Source: CAXXFQ01 sp963674475
GTDB taxonomy: Bacteria > Planctomycetota > Planctomycetia > Pirellulales > Thermoguttaceae
Assembly: GCA_963674475.2 (NCBI GenBank)
Contig: CAXXFQ010000009.1
Coordinates: 1 to 64,000 of the forward strand
Direction of reading: 5' to 3'
Length of the DNA: 64,000 nucleotides
Below the pieces are notes generated by a model. That model was given only the letters and a program-made list of their open reading frames with translations, was not told where the DNA came from and did not search any database. Each line of letters starts with the position of its first letter. Position 1 is the first letter of the stretch. Below are positions 35,798 through 44,904 of the stretch, piece after piece. A program made the translations under genes and the position numbers.

Positions 35798-36358
35798 ATG
35801 CCAAGTCAAAATCCCATGCGACTTTTTTTAGCCCTACGCGTTTTCTTCCGGACACTTTTGAATAGCTCGTTTGGCCAAGAGCAACAAAAGCTGTTGGCCG
35901 CCGAGCCGACCGCCGAACCGGCCGGATTGCCCGCCCCAGAAGTTTCCGTCTCTAAGCCGAAGACCAAAACCCCTCAAAGGAGTGAGGCGATTACTCTGCT
36001 TGCCGCGCTGCAACGGGAAGGCCGACTGGTCGATTTTCTCATGGAATCGCTCGACGACTACTCCGACGATCAGATCGGCGCGGCGGTCCGCGATGTCCAC
36101 CGCGATTGCAAAGAGGTCCTCAACCGGATGTTCGACCTTCGCCCGGCCGCCTCGCAAGAAGAGGGCCAAACGGTCGAGTTGGCCGAAGGGTTCGATCCCG
36201 GCCGCTATCAACTCGTCGGCAACCTGAACGAAGGCCAAGCGGTCCACGGCACCCTGGTCCATCGCGGCTGGCAAGCCACCCAAACCGAAGTCCCCCTCTG
36301 GACCGGCACCGAAGCGTCCGCCAAAATCGTCGCCCCCATCCAACTCGAAATTTTTTAG
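35798..36358 (+). CDS. DUF2760 domain protein
   Basis: The protein is 186 residues; an ATG at 35816 (MRLFLALRVFFRTLL) is an equally good start. The N-terminal amphipathic/hydrophobic stretch is followed by a Pro-rich linker, then ALQREGRLVDFLMESLDDYSDDQIGAAVRDVHRDCKEVL, the DUF2760 signature. AEGFDPGRYQLVGN and a C-terminal HRGWQATQTEVPLWTGTEASAKIVAP complete it. The family is often next to Hsp70-like genes in proteobacteria; no such gene is here. Its last 30 codons and 3' flank are duplicated at 9407-9623. Confidence 0.85.
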   Translation: MPSQNPMRLFLALRVFFRTLLNSSFGQEQQKLLAAEPTAEPAGLPAPEVSVSKPKTKTPQRSEAITLLAALQREGRLVDFLMESLDDYSDDQIGAAVRDVHRDCKEVLNRMFDLRPAASQEEGQTVELAEGFDPGRYQLVGNLNEGQAVHGTLVHRGWQATQTEVPLWTGTEASAKIVAPIQLEIF

Positions 36359-36482
36359 ACCGGTGCTTCCGCACCGGCGCTTCGAACCCGCTTCCGTTGG
36401 GCGCTAGTGGTTTTTGAAGAGAATTTCCTTTATCGAAATGGCCCCGTGGAGGGTGCCTTGGCGGGGCTATCTAGATAGACGC
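36266..36482 (+). repeat. Source copy of the duplicated DUF2760 3' segment
   Basis: This covers the last 30 codons, the stop, a cggtgcttccgcaccg hairpin just after it, and about 120 bases of flank. It matches 9407-9623 inverted. The rest of the gap to 36638 has a short tandem of agacgcttta and nothing else I recognise. Confidence 0.7.
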
Positions 36483-36638
36483 TTTAAATAGACGCTTTAC
36501 GGTGACGCTTCTGGCACGAGGGCCCGTGGCCGGACTGGCGTTTTTGACACCGAGATGGAAAACTGGCTCCCTCTGCGATATCCCCATCCACAAAGGACCT
36601 TCCATTTTCCTATTGGATATTAATCAAGACTGTTCGAA

Positions 36639-37448
36639 CTATTCCTTGTTCCGCGTCACCAAACCGGCCGCCACCCCCAAAACCAACTCGCCGGCCAAAT
36701 AGAAAAGCGAAAAAACAATCGGCCACAGCAGAAACCCGACCAGCCAAAGAGTCACATACCAGGCCCGAAGCGACGCGACGACCCCCGCCTCGGTTTTCGG
36801 CAGATGGACCAGATCCCACGCGCTCCAGGCATAGTTGGCCAGCACCCAGAGCAGGCCGATTCCAAAAACAGCCGGAACCATCTGTGCAGCCGTTCGAAGC
36901 AGAACCCGACCGGTACCGATCGCCTCGATGGCAGGCGAACCGTTTTTTTCTCTAGGGGAAACACCAAGTCGTTTCGGTGCCAAAAGCACAAGCCCCGTCA
37001 GTTCGCAGACGGTAAACATCGCGACTCCGGAAATCGAAAGCGCGACCAGTTGATAGCGGACCGCCCCGATCCCCATGGTGACCAGCAGAATTCCGCCGCC
37101 ACCGATCGCTATCCAGGCGATCGAATCGACCAGACCGGTCGAGGCGAGAAGCGAATCGGGCTTTTCTTGAAGCGTTTCGAGCCCATCTTGAACGGTTTGG
37201 ATCGTTCGACGGACCGGATAGATGAAAAGCAGCACCAGAACCATCACGCCGATCGCCCAGGAAATCAAACGGTCATCGCGGTAGAGATGCCACGAATAGA
37301 TTCCAAACCAGGCCCAGAAAAGGACCACCAACCAAAGCGCCCATTGACCGGCTCGCGCGAGCGTGTGAATCGTTCGCCCGACCGTTTCCCCCTCGACAAA
37401 CGATCGGAAACGGGCCAACAAACGGTCCGTCGTGGAAGGGGCTTGCAT
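36639..37448 (-). CDS. Membrane protein of unknown function
   Basis: The protein is 269 residues with about six helices (WALWLVVLFWAWFGIYSW, LISWAIGVMVLVLLFIYPV, SIAWIAIGGGGILLVTMGIGAV, VALSISGVAMFTVCELTGLVLLA, MVPAVFGIGLLWVLANYAW, LWLVGFLLWPIVFSLFYLAGELVLG). No family is recognised. Only 53 bases separate its start from the upstream NRDE gene's stop, so they are probably co-transcribed. Confidence 0.75.
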   Translation of the reverse strand: MQAPSTTDRLLARFRSFVEGETVGRTIHTLARAGQWALWLVVLFWAWFGIYSWHLYRDDRLISWAIGVMVLVLLFIYPVRRTIQTVQDGLETLQEKPDSLLASTGLVDSIAWIAIGGGGILLVTMGIGAVRYQLVALSISGVAMFTVCELTGLVLLAPKRLGVSPREKNGSPAIEAIGTGRVLLRTAAQMVPAVFGIGLLWVLANYAWSAWDLVHLPKTEAGVVASLRAWYVTLWLVGFLLWPIVFSLFYLAGELVLGVAAGLVTRNKE

Positions 37449-37501
37449 GGGCCGCCTCGGTAAAGAAGGTTTTTTCTGCGCCGTTATCCGCGAGGGGACC
37501 G

Positions 37502-38302
37502 TTATTCTGCCTGGTCGTCGTTCTGTTCCCGACGCATCGCCTCTCGCATTTCTCGACTCTTGTCGGTCGAGAGGACTTGCCGCAGCAGGGCCGAACAGTC
37601 GTCAAACTTTTTCTCGTCGGGCGGGCCGGGAGCGTACTGAAGGATCGAGTTTTGAATTCGATCGGTCAGCGACAAGAGGATCGACGACACGGTCCCGCGT
37701 CGTTCGCCTCGAAGAACCACTCCGCGTCGGCCTTCCGAATCGGCCGGTCGCGCGAAGGCCCGACTGGCAATTGCCAAAAAGGCGACCGAGGAGTCCATTT
37801 TCTGCAGGGTCAGCTGACGACGGACAAACGCCTGACGCGAATCGGTATCGTCGTCGAGGTTCCCGTTGCTCAAGATATGCAACCCGGGCGTCAGCTCAAC
37901 CGTCTCGATCATGTCGCCGCCGTAGACAACCGCTCCGAAATTGGCGTCTACACACAGATAATTTGCCCCACAATAGGCTCCACGGGCCAACTCTTTAGTG
38001 GCATAATCGACCGCCTCTCGGGCCGTTTTCGACTCGAGCAACTCGCGACAGAGCAACCCGCGCGAGCGGGGATCGATTGGCGTGGAAACTTTCGGCCGGT
38101 TGGCGACCGTCACTACCAGGCCGTGCTGGTTAACGCCGAACCAAGTTCCTCCCGCCCGTCGATCGATACCGCAAATAACCCGCGGTTTTCCCGACTGGAT
38201 TTTTGGCGCTTGACTCGGACGATCGTACTCTTCTTCCCGATTCGCCGCCAGGAGGATCGGGGCGTGAAGGACGGATTGGTACTGAATGGCCAGAATGCAC
38301 AT
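37502..38302 (-). CDS. NRDE (TANGO2-like) family protein
   Basis: The protein is 266 residues. MCILAIQYQS places the conserved Cys at position 2, and LLAANREEEYDRPSQAP is the Asn-Arg-Asp/Glu-Glu motif. RRAGGTWFGVNQHGLVVTVANRP and LHILSNGNLDDD also fit the family. The Cys2 after Met removal suggests an Ntn-hydrolase-like fold. The family's biochemical role is not settled; the eukaryotic homologue is linked to haem and lipid handling. Confidence 0.88.
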   Translation of the reverse strand: MCILAIQYQSVLHAPILLAANREEEYDRPSQAPKIQSGKPRVICGIDRRAGGTWFGVNQHGLVVTVANRPKVSTPIDPRSRGLLCRELLESKTAREAVDYATKELARGAYCGANYLCVDANFGAVVYGGDMIETVELTPGLHILSNGNLDDDTDSRQAFVRRQLTLQKMDSSVAFLAIASRAFARPADSEGRRGVVLRGERRGTVSSILLSLTDRIQNSILQYAPGPPDEKKFDDCSALLRQVLSTDKSREMREAMRREQNDDQAE

Positions 38303-38528
38303 GGCGTCGAATCTTTTAAAAAGAAAAAAGAAGGAGTGTCCACCAACCGGTTATAACGAGTTTCGACTCTCACAAGAGAGTCTTTTCGGGACGGGCAGCA
38401 GAAATGATTATCCCCCAAATCCAACGTAAAATCTCAGTTTAGCGAAATATGGTCTAAAGGGGCACCCCCCGAGTTAGGTAAAAAGAGATACATCCCGTCA
38501 TTTTTTTGCCGTGGAGCGTCTAGGGCAT

Positions 38529-38571
38529 AAAAAAAGGCGACCAAAACCCTCTAAGCGAGGGGGTCGCCTTT
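38529..38571 (-). terminator. Terminator of the Cys-rich protein gene
   Basis: aaaggcgacc / ggtcgccttt with an inner ccctc/gaggg stem; on the minus strand it is followed by ttttatg. It lies about 105 bases past the stop of the Cys-rich gene. The rest of 38303-38675 shows nothing further. Confidence 0.75.
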
Positions 38572-38675
38572 GTCCGTGGTGATCTTAAAAATTGGGATAG
38601 AACAAGGGGGGCGTCCCATGGGTGGGATTATTACTACGCCCCCTTTTCGGTTTTCCCCATTTTAAGAATCAAAAC

Positions 38676-39179
38676 TTATTTCGCGGGAGCCGCTTCAGGC
38701 GCTTCCTCGGCGGGTGCGGCGCCATCGCAGGACGTGCAGCTGGCCGGTTCGCAGCAAGCGGGAGTGCAGCAGGCCGGTTCGCAGCAGGCCGGTTCGCAGC
38801 AAGGATCACAGCACGGGTCGCAACACGGGGTGCAGCAACGGTGCATGCAGCTGAGGAGTTTGCCAAAGAGACGCTTCAGCGGGCGGTGGCCACAGCACGG
38901 ATCGCAGCAGGGATCACAGCACGGGTCGCAACAGGCCGGTTCGCAGCAAGCCGGTTCGCAGCATTTGACGGGCTCGCAGCACTGGGCCGGTTCGCAGCAC
39001 TGGGCCGGTTCGCAGCAAGCGGGCGCACAAGGATCGCAACAAGCGGGGGCGCAACAAGGATCGCAACAGGGGTTGCAACAGCCGAACAGACGGCCAAACA
39101 GACCGGCATCGGCCGGGGCGGCACTGATCGCAGCAATCATGGCAACGGCCAGAACCGGAATCAACATACGACGTTTCAT
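38676..39179 (-). CDS. Exported cysteine-rich repeat protein (CCxP repeats)
   Basis: The protein is 167 residues from the ATG at 39179, preceded by AGGAG. A signal peptide (MKRRMLIPVLAVAMIAAISAAPADA) is followed by GLFGRLFGCC and then many CC[DEA]P or CCEPA/CCDP units in two blocks, separated by GHRPLKRLFGKLLSCMHR. The C-terminus is Ala/Glu-rich. Nearly a third of the mature protein is Cys. It has no recognised domain. Such density suggests disulphide-linked surface material or metal binding; both are inference. Confidence 0.8.
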   Translation of the reverse strand: MKRRMLIPVLAVAMIAAISAAPADAGLFGRLFGCCNPCCDPCCAPACCDPCAPACCEPAQCCEPAQCCEPVKCCEPACCEPACCDPCCDPCCDPCCGHRPLKRLFGKLLSCMHRCCTPCCDPCCDPCCEPACCEPACCTPACCEPASCTSCDGAAPAEEAPEAAPAK

Positions 39180-39243
39180 GGGAGGAACTCCTAATAAAGG
39201 GAACACGAAAAAACGGTTAATATCCATAAGGAACGTTTACGTA

Positions 39244-39280
39244 GATGCAAGTCATACGTCTGCTCCTAAGCACTTGCATC
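39244..39280 (-). promoter_or_regulatory. Perfect 9-bp inverted repeat in the leader of the Cys-rich gene
   Basis: gatgcaagt (39244-39252) pairs with acttgcatc (39272-39280) over a 19-base loop, 65-100 bases upstream of the start codon. It could be an operator or leader hairpin. The remaining divergent spacer to 39559 shows no other clear signal. Confidence 0.35.
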
Positions 39281-39559
39281 GTCAATCTGCGAAAAATAGA
39301 CTTAGCCAGACAGCCTGTATTATCCAATTTTCGTATATTGCAATTACGGTTATTACGGCTTTATTGGTTAATTTGGGATAGACGGACTGTCTTGCCGCTG
39401 TCGGCCGGTGGCGACCCGTTTTTCTCGCCTTTCCTTATGTATATAACCTAATTTTTAACGTTGGCTGAAATACTCCACGTTTTTCCACTTACTTGATCAG
39501 TTCGCGTGGTCTATTCGCCAAAATCGTTTCACGTCAACATATTAGCGGGATTTTTAGCA

Positions 39560-39892
39560 ATGAAGACCACCTCATTTCTCTATTCGACTCTGGCTGCCGA
39601 TCCAGATTTGAGTGACATTGTCGATCTATTTGTCGAAGAGATGCCCGATCGGATTGCGGCTTTTACGAACCTCCTGTCGGAAAAAAATTACCAAGAGCTG
39701 GCCCGTACGGCTCACCAGCTCAAGGGAGCTGCAGGAAGCTACGGCTTTATGGAGATCAGTCCTTTGGCTGCGAAAGTCGAAGTTTCTGCTCGAGAGAGGT
39801 ATTCCGAGGAGGAAATTCAAAGATCGGTCCGCGAGCTGTGTGAGCTCTGCCGCTTGGTTCGCCGAGGAGTGCCGGAGCAAGAGGAAGACTGA
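39560..39892 (+). CDS. Histidine phosphotransfer (Hpt) domain protein
   Basis: The protein is 110 residues from the ATG at 39560. ELARTAHQLKGAAGSYGF holds the phosphorylated His with the usual H-x-L-K-G-x-x-G spacing, in a four-helix bundle (LVEEMPDRIAAFTNLL.., MEISPLAAKVEVSARE). A single-domain Hpt relays phosphate between hybrid kinases and response regulators. No kinase or regulator gene is adjacent, so its partners are elsewhere. Confidence 0.88.
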   Translation: MKTTSFLYSTLAADPDLSDIVDLFVEEMPDRIAAFTNLLSEKNYQELARTAHQLKGAAGSYGFMEISPLAAKVEVSARERYSEEEIQRSVRELCELCRLVRRGVPEQEED

Positions 39893-39963
39893 ATGGCACG
39901 CCGGCCGATTTTCATGATCGGGCTTTCTTGCGACACGAGAAGATCGGAGCCGAGACGCTTTAT

Positions 39964-40112
39964 CGCGTATTTCACTTGAGCGTAACGGTTTACTTGCTAA
40001 CCGATAGGGAAATGGAAAAATCAAAATCCATCCCTTTATTGGTACTTAGGCAAACAGGGAATCTCTCCCACCAACCTCCTGTGACGCACACTTTACTTCC
40101 ATGAAAACCGCT
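39964..40112. repeat. Dispersed intergenic repeat, copy 2 (with 11632-11778)
   Basis: gcgtatttcacttgag followed by cggtttacttgc matches 11632 onward; both end with aaaccgctct. It lies in the 625-base gap between the Hpt gene and queG, which otherwise shows nothing I can identify. Confidence 0.45.
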
Positions 40113-40517
40113 CTCGATCACCGCGGTTGGTTCGTAAACTGAAGTCGAGCGTTGAAAGCTCGGCTTTTTTATTGGAAGCTTCGAATTTTGAAATTCACGA
40201 AAACTTGGTGGAAAATAAGGAAAGGGCCCCCAGGGAAAAAGGTTGGATTTCAACCGCGAGTACCAAGGGCTTCTTTCCCCCTTTCCCCTTGGCCAGATTC
40301 CGGGATAATAGAGAGAAAGCGTAAGAAGCCGTTTCATGTGGGCAGGAGTACTTCAATCCGAAGGTCTTTTGGCGAATCTTCAACTTTGATATCCCGTATT
40401 TTTTGCGGACGGCGGAAAAGTGGCCTTTTACTCCAGAAAACCAGGGGCTTCATTTTTTCACTCTCGTAAGCTGTCCCTTTTGAAGTAGGCCTTAAAAATG
40501 GTTTTTAATGGCATCCG

Positions 40518-41633
40518 ATGAATGTTTCCGACCTTCGAGAACGAATTCGTGAAGAGGCCTATCGGCTTGATTTCGATCTGGTCGGTTTCTGTCGGGCCGA
40601 ACGGCCGCAATATTTCGAGCACTTTCGTTGCTGGCTCGATTCGGGCCGCGCCGCCAAAATGGAGTACCTCGCACGTCGACTCGACGCTTACCGTACCCCG
40701 CAGAACCTTTTGCCGGGGGCGCAAAGCATCGTCATGCTCGGAGTCAATTATCGGACAACCGAGCCTAAAGAAGCCAAGCCGGGCGAAGGTCGTTTCTCAC
40801 GGTACGCCTGGGGCGCCGACTATCACGACCTGATTCGGAAACGGCTCAAAGCCTTGGGAAATTTTCATCATCAATTGACTCCTGGAGTCAAAACCCGAGG
40901 CGTGGTCGATACGGCGCCGTTTTTCGAACGGGAATACGCATGGCGTGCCGGACTGGGGTGGATCGGGAAGAATAATCTTCTGATCAATGAACGTTTTGGG
41001 AGTTGGCTTTTTTTGGCCGCGTTGCTGACGACCGAACCGTTGGGAGAAGACGGGCCGGTCGAGGAGTCGAAATGCGGCGATTGTCGGATCTGTCTCGACG
41101 CTTGCCCAACGGGTGCCCTGGAGTCCCCTCATTGTATTGACGCGCGGCGATGCCTTTCTTATTTGACGGTCGAACCTTACGAGCCGATCCCGGCCAAGTT
41201 GCGCAACTCGTTGGGCAATCGACTCTTCGGTTGCGACGCGTGTCAGGAAAAATGCCCTTTCAATCGGCGAAAGACCCCAAGCTCCTCGGAACGCCAACTC
41301 CTGCCGACCGCAAATAGCGACCCGGTATCGCTTGCAACCCTTTTCGAGATGGGAGAATCCGAATTCCTGCGGCGGTTCGACGGAACGCCGATCAAACGGA
41401 CCGGGCGCAACGGCCTCTTGCGTAATGCGGCCGTTATTCTTGGGAATCACCCATGTGAAAACGGGTTTTCTCTTTTAGAAAACTCGCTTCAGGAGTCAAA
41501 CCCGACAGTCCGCGCGGCCGCGATCTGGGCGTTTTCTCGTTACGGCAAAGCGGGATACGCGATGGTTACTCAGCATCGAGCCAAGGAAACGGATCGAGCG
41601 GTTCTTCAAGAAATAGATCTAGTTCTAAAGTAA
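40518..41633 (+). CDS. queG: Epoxyqueuosine reductase QueG
   Basis: The protein is 371 residues. It performs the last step of queuosine synthesis on tRNA, reducing epoxyqueuosine with cobalamin and two 4Fe-4S clusters. The N-terminal domain has DLVGFCRAERP and GAQSIVMLGVNYR. RAGLGWIGKNNLLINERFGSWLFL is typical. The two clusters are bound by CGDCRICLDACPTGAL and by CDACQEKCPFNRR. The C-terminus has HEAT-like helices (NPTVRAAAIWAFSRYG). It stands alone. Confidence 0.95.
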   Translation: MNVSDLRERIREEAYRLDFDLVGFCRAERPQYFEHFRCWLDSGRAAKMEYLARRLDAYRTPQNLLPGAQSIVMLGVNYRTTEPKEAKPGEGRFSRYAWGADYHDLIRKRLKALGNFHHQLTPGVKTRGVVDTAPFFEREYAWRAGLGWIGKNNLLINERFGSWLFLAALLTTEPLGEDGPVEESKCGDCRICLDACPTGALESPHCIDARRCLSYLTVEPYEPIPAKLRNSLGNRLFGCDACQEKCPFNRRKTPSSSERQLLPTANSDPVSLATLFEMGESEFLRRFDGTPIKRTGRNGLLRNAAVILGNHPCENGFSLLENSLQESNPTVRAAAIWAFSRYGKAGYAMVTQHRAKETDRAVLQEIDLVLK

Positions 41634-42027
41634 ATCGCTCCACTTAAGTGAGAGGCGATATAGATTTATTCACCATGTTTTTTAAAGCCCCCCCTTTCTT
41701 GCCCCCGGCTTGATAAGATGGCGAAAAAGGGCAAAATAGAAGACCGCGCAACTACCGCCTACCGCATCTCCCATCACACCTTAACCGTCAAGTCTTGTGT
41801 ATACTTCGCGAATTTCCTGCTTTGCGATATACGGCCAAACGGAACGGGTTAGTGGCTAAATCAGACGTAAACGACCCTGCCTTCTCAAGTCCTCTATCTG
41901 TTAATACCGAGAGGGTAAGGAGTAGAGTCCTTCGTATTTAGCCTTTCCTGCGTAGACGTCCGTCACGCTCTTTTTTAACCATCGATTAAAAATACTCTTG
42001 CCGCATTGAAATGAGGGAGCATACAAA
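41634..42027. other. 394-base intergenic region, no gene seen
   Basis: Spacer between queG and the acidic repeat gene. A TATACT at 41801 could be a -10 box but has no matching -35. Nothing else is recognisable. Confidence 0.45.
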
Positions 42028-44904
42028 ATGGGCCGCTTTGCTCGTTTAGGAAGAACGATTCGGTTGGTTTTGGGGTTCGGGTTGGGAGCCTCGATTTTCT
42101 GGCTAGGACTAGACGTGACCGCTTGGGCGGGAACAACCTTGTTGCAAGGTCCCCTTTCTGCTTCGGTGGGAATGGTAGAGAACCAGTCGGAACCGGATTT
42201 CAACGTTAGTGCGGTCAAAGAGACCGGTTTGATGCTCCCGCTTGCGGCGGCCGAACCGGCCGCGTCGGGGGAGCAAGAATCGACCGGCGTGGTCGCTATC
42301 CTCGAGCTGGCGATGAAATTCACCGCGGAAGTCAATGAGCTGACCGAGAAAAGCGAATCGGCCAAAGAAGAGGTCGCGGAACGGCCCACAGCACTTGAAA
42401 CGGAATCGGACGAGGAAGAAAAAGAGAATCTCGCCGAGGAGGGACTTGCCGAAGAGGCCGGCGAGAAAGCGTTGGATGTGGAATCGTTGGACCAGGAAGC
42501 GTTGGAAGCGGAACCGTCTTTTCCTTCACTTGGCGAACCGATTCCCCAGCAAGATGCGGTCAAGGAAGAAAGTGAAACTTCTTCGGCCGACTCGCAGGCC
42601 GACGAGCAGCAGGACGATACCCCTGCGTTGAGTGCGCCGGAAAACGGCTCGACCGAAGAGACTTCCGAAGCGGATGACGCGTCGGACGAACCGGCAACGG
42701 AAGAAGCCGAAGAGACCACTACCACCGAGAAAGCGGCTGAAGAGGCTGCTATCGACACGGACGACATTGAGCAAGAGCAAGTCGATCCGCAGCAAAAAGA
42801 AGAAAAACAATCGGTCGAAGTCAATGACGACTTGGCCGTTGAAAATAAAGAGGAAGCCCAACAACCACCGCAGACGGACCTGAAGGCGGGCCAGCAGGCG
42901 GGCGAGCAGGCGGGCGAGGAAGAGGGAGTCGTCGAGATCGAAGAAGAAAAGGTCGAGCCGATTGGGCATCGGTTGGCTGCCGGGATCGTCGAGCTTCTCA
43001 ATCAAGAGATCCAAGACGGACTCAGCCGACGTCATGCGACGGCCGCCTTCTCGCGACTCCGATCGTATGCCGGGCACAAGCTCGATGTGACGGCCCGCGG
43101 TTCCCATTCCGAGATCACCGGAAACTGCCGATTGCGTTGGTACGACTGGTTGTTGCGTCACCCGATGGAATCGCCGACCCAGGCCGAAACGTTCACTCGC
43201 GATCTGCACGGCTTGATTCTCAGTCGGTCGGAAGGGATTCTGCCGACGCTTCAGTTGGCGGCCCACAAGCTGGACCTCAAGGTCAACAAATCGACCCTTT
43301 GGGACGAGCGGCCCCAAACGGCCGAAGCGGTTTTGGAACGACTTGAGGTTGCGTTGGTCGAAGCGAAGGTTCGTCACGCGGCCGCCTTGGCCCGGTTGCG
43401 TCCGTCGGAAGTCCGGGAGTTGAAATCCAGCGCCTATAAAAAGTTGACCCGAAACGGGGACGTCGGCCACACGCTGACCGATCGGAGCCGCGGGCGACGG
43501 ATTTGCGACCTGTTGGAAAAGAAGGTCGACCGGGCCGAAATGATCATGGCCGCCGAGGCGTTGGTCCCGCTTGCCGATCCGGAAATCCTTGAGCTTCTGG
43601 CCCAGTTGCCGACCGACGAAACGATCGAGGTCAAGGGGGTCGAAGGGACGGTGGTCCGACGTGTGACGACCGAGGCGGGGGATATTTTGATCGGCGGTCC
43701 CGAGGCGAACACGTATCAGCTGGATACGCTCAAGGACGTGATCGCCGTCATCGATCTGGGCGGCAACGATACCTTCTATGAAGGGACGTGCAACCTCGAT
43801 CGGCCCGTCTTCGTCTTGGTCGACCTGGACGGGGACGACTTCTATCGGGGAAGTCAGCCGGGTATCCAGGGCGGTTCGATCCTCGGTGTGTCGTTGTTGA
43901 TCGACCGGGCCGGAAGCGATGCCTATGAGGCCAAGGATCTGGCCCAAGGCTCGACGATCGGCGGGGTCGGCATCCTGATCGACAAGGATTCCAACGACGC
44001 GTATGTCGGCGTTCGACGGGTCCAAGGCCAGGCGATTGCCGGGGTCGGCCTGCTGTTGAACTACGCCGGGGACGACAAGTACCGGGCCGCGATGTGGGCT
44101 CAAGGGTTCGGCGGACCGTTGGGGTTCGGATTGCTCGACGATCTGGACGGCGAAGACCATTATTTCGCCGGGGGGCTCTACCTCGACTCGTATGAAGATA
44201 CGCCCGGCCACGAGGGCTGGTCGCAAGGGATCGGGGCCGGAATTCGCCAGGTTTCCAACGGCGGGATCGGCGTCATCCTCGACGGGGGCGGCGACGACGT
44301 CTACGAGTTCGACTACATGGGCCACGGCGGCGGCTATTGGTTGGGGCTCGGTTTCGCCCGCGACTTCGGCGGCAACGACCAGCGGTTGGGTGCCACCCGC
44401 GAACGGTTCAACGGGGCCCGACGGACCGAAGGCCGTTTCCAACGGTTCGGCTGCGGGTTCGGGTGTCACTTCGCCTTGGGCTTCCTCTTCGACGATCACG
44501 GCGACGACACCTACAACGGCACGATCATGGGCCAAGGGTTCGCCTGGGACGTTGCGACGGGGGTCCTTTGCGACCTCGAAGGAAACGACTCCTACAGTGC
44601 CCGCGGGACGACGACCAAGGGGGCAGCCGGACAGGCCGGAATGGGGATTCTGTACGACTTCTCCGGAAACGATCGTTGCAAAGGGCGTGGGCAGGGATAC
44701 GCCTCGAGCAATATCAGTTACCACGATATGCCGGCGTGTGGCGGGAACTTCAGCTTCCTGATCGACTACGGCGGAACCGACGAGTACGACTGTCGGGCCC
44801 GAAACAATACGTACCTGAGCCGTGGAAGCTCGACCGGATTCCTCATCGATCGCCCCAAGGAAGAAGAACTTGAGGCGAGAAAACAAGCGAAGGAGAAGCG
44901 GTAA
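42028..44904 (+). CDS. Large exported protein: acidic linker plus Gly/Asp repeat domain
   Basis: The protein is 958 residues. It opens with a basic stretch and hydrophobic helix (RLVLGFGLGASIFWLGLDV), a signal or anchor. Residues of about 65-310 are Glu/Ala/Asp-rich and probably disordered. Residues of about 310-545 are helical. From about 555 to 940 there are some ten units like GGNDTFYEG, DGDDFYRGS, AGSDAYEAK, DSNDAYVGV, AGDDKYRAA, GGDDVYEFD and HGDDTYNGT, each followed by a G-x-G-V/I-x-x-L-x-D strand. This points to a repetitive beta structure, possibly binding calcium through the acidic turns. No named family is recognised. The stop overlaps the next start. Confidence 0.8.
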   Translation: MGRFARLGRTIRLVLGFGLGASIFWLGLDVTAWAGTTLLQGPLSASVGMVENQSEPDFNVSAVKETGLMLPLAAAEPAASGEQESTGVVAILELAMKFTAEVNELTEKSESAKEEVAERPTALETESDEEEKENLAEEGLAEEAGEKALDVESLDQEALEAEPSFPSLGEPIPQQDAVKEESETSSADSQADEQQDDTPALSAPENGSTEETSEADDASDEPATEEAEETTTTEKAAEEAAIDTDDIEQEQVDPQQKEEKQSVEVNDDLAVENKEEAQQPPQTDLKAGQQAGEQAGEEEGVVEIEEEKVEPIGHRLAAGIVELLNQEIQDGLSRRHATAAFSRLRSYAGHKLDVTARGSHSEITGNCRLRWYDWLLRHPMESPTQAETFTRDLHGLILSRSEGILPTLQLAAHKLDLKVNKSTLWDERPQTAEAVLERLEVALVEAKVRHAAALARLRPSEVRELKSSAYKKLTRNGDVGHTLTDRSRGRRICDLLEKKVDRAEMIMAAEALVPLADPEILELLAQLPTDETIEVKGVEGTVVRRVTTEAGDILIGGPEANTYQLDTLKDVIAVIDLGGNDTFYEGTCNLDRPVFVLVDLDGDDFYRGSQPGIQGGSILGVSLLIDRAGSDAYEAKDLAQGSTIGGVGILIDKDSNDAYVGVRRVQGQAIAGVGLLLNYAGDDKYRAAMWAQGFGGPLGFGLLDDLDGEDHYFAGGLYLDSYEDTPGHEGWSQGIGAGIRQVSNGGIGVILDGGGDDVYEFDYMGHGGGYWLGLGFARDFGGNDQRLGATRERFNGARRTEGRFQRFGCGFGCHFALGFLFDDHGDDTYNGTIMGQGFAWDVATGVLCDLEGNDSYSARGTTTKGAAGQAGMGILYDFSGNDRCKGRGQGYASSNISYHDMPACGGNFSFLIDYGGTDEYDCRARNNTYLSRGSSTGFLIDRPKEEELEARKQAKEKR

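Noticed and set aside
38734..39381. A Gln/Ser/Gly-rich plus-strand frame opposite the Cys-rich gene
   Set aside because: It is the antisense of CCxP repeats, lacks a ribosome site and has no signal peptide, while the minus strand has both plus a terminator.
42526..44886. A 786-codon minus-strand frame opposite the Gly/Asp repeat protein
   Set aside because: The plus-strand product has a signal sequence, repeats and a coupled partner. The minus frame lacks any such feature.
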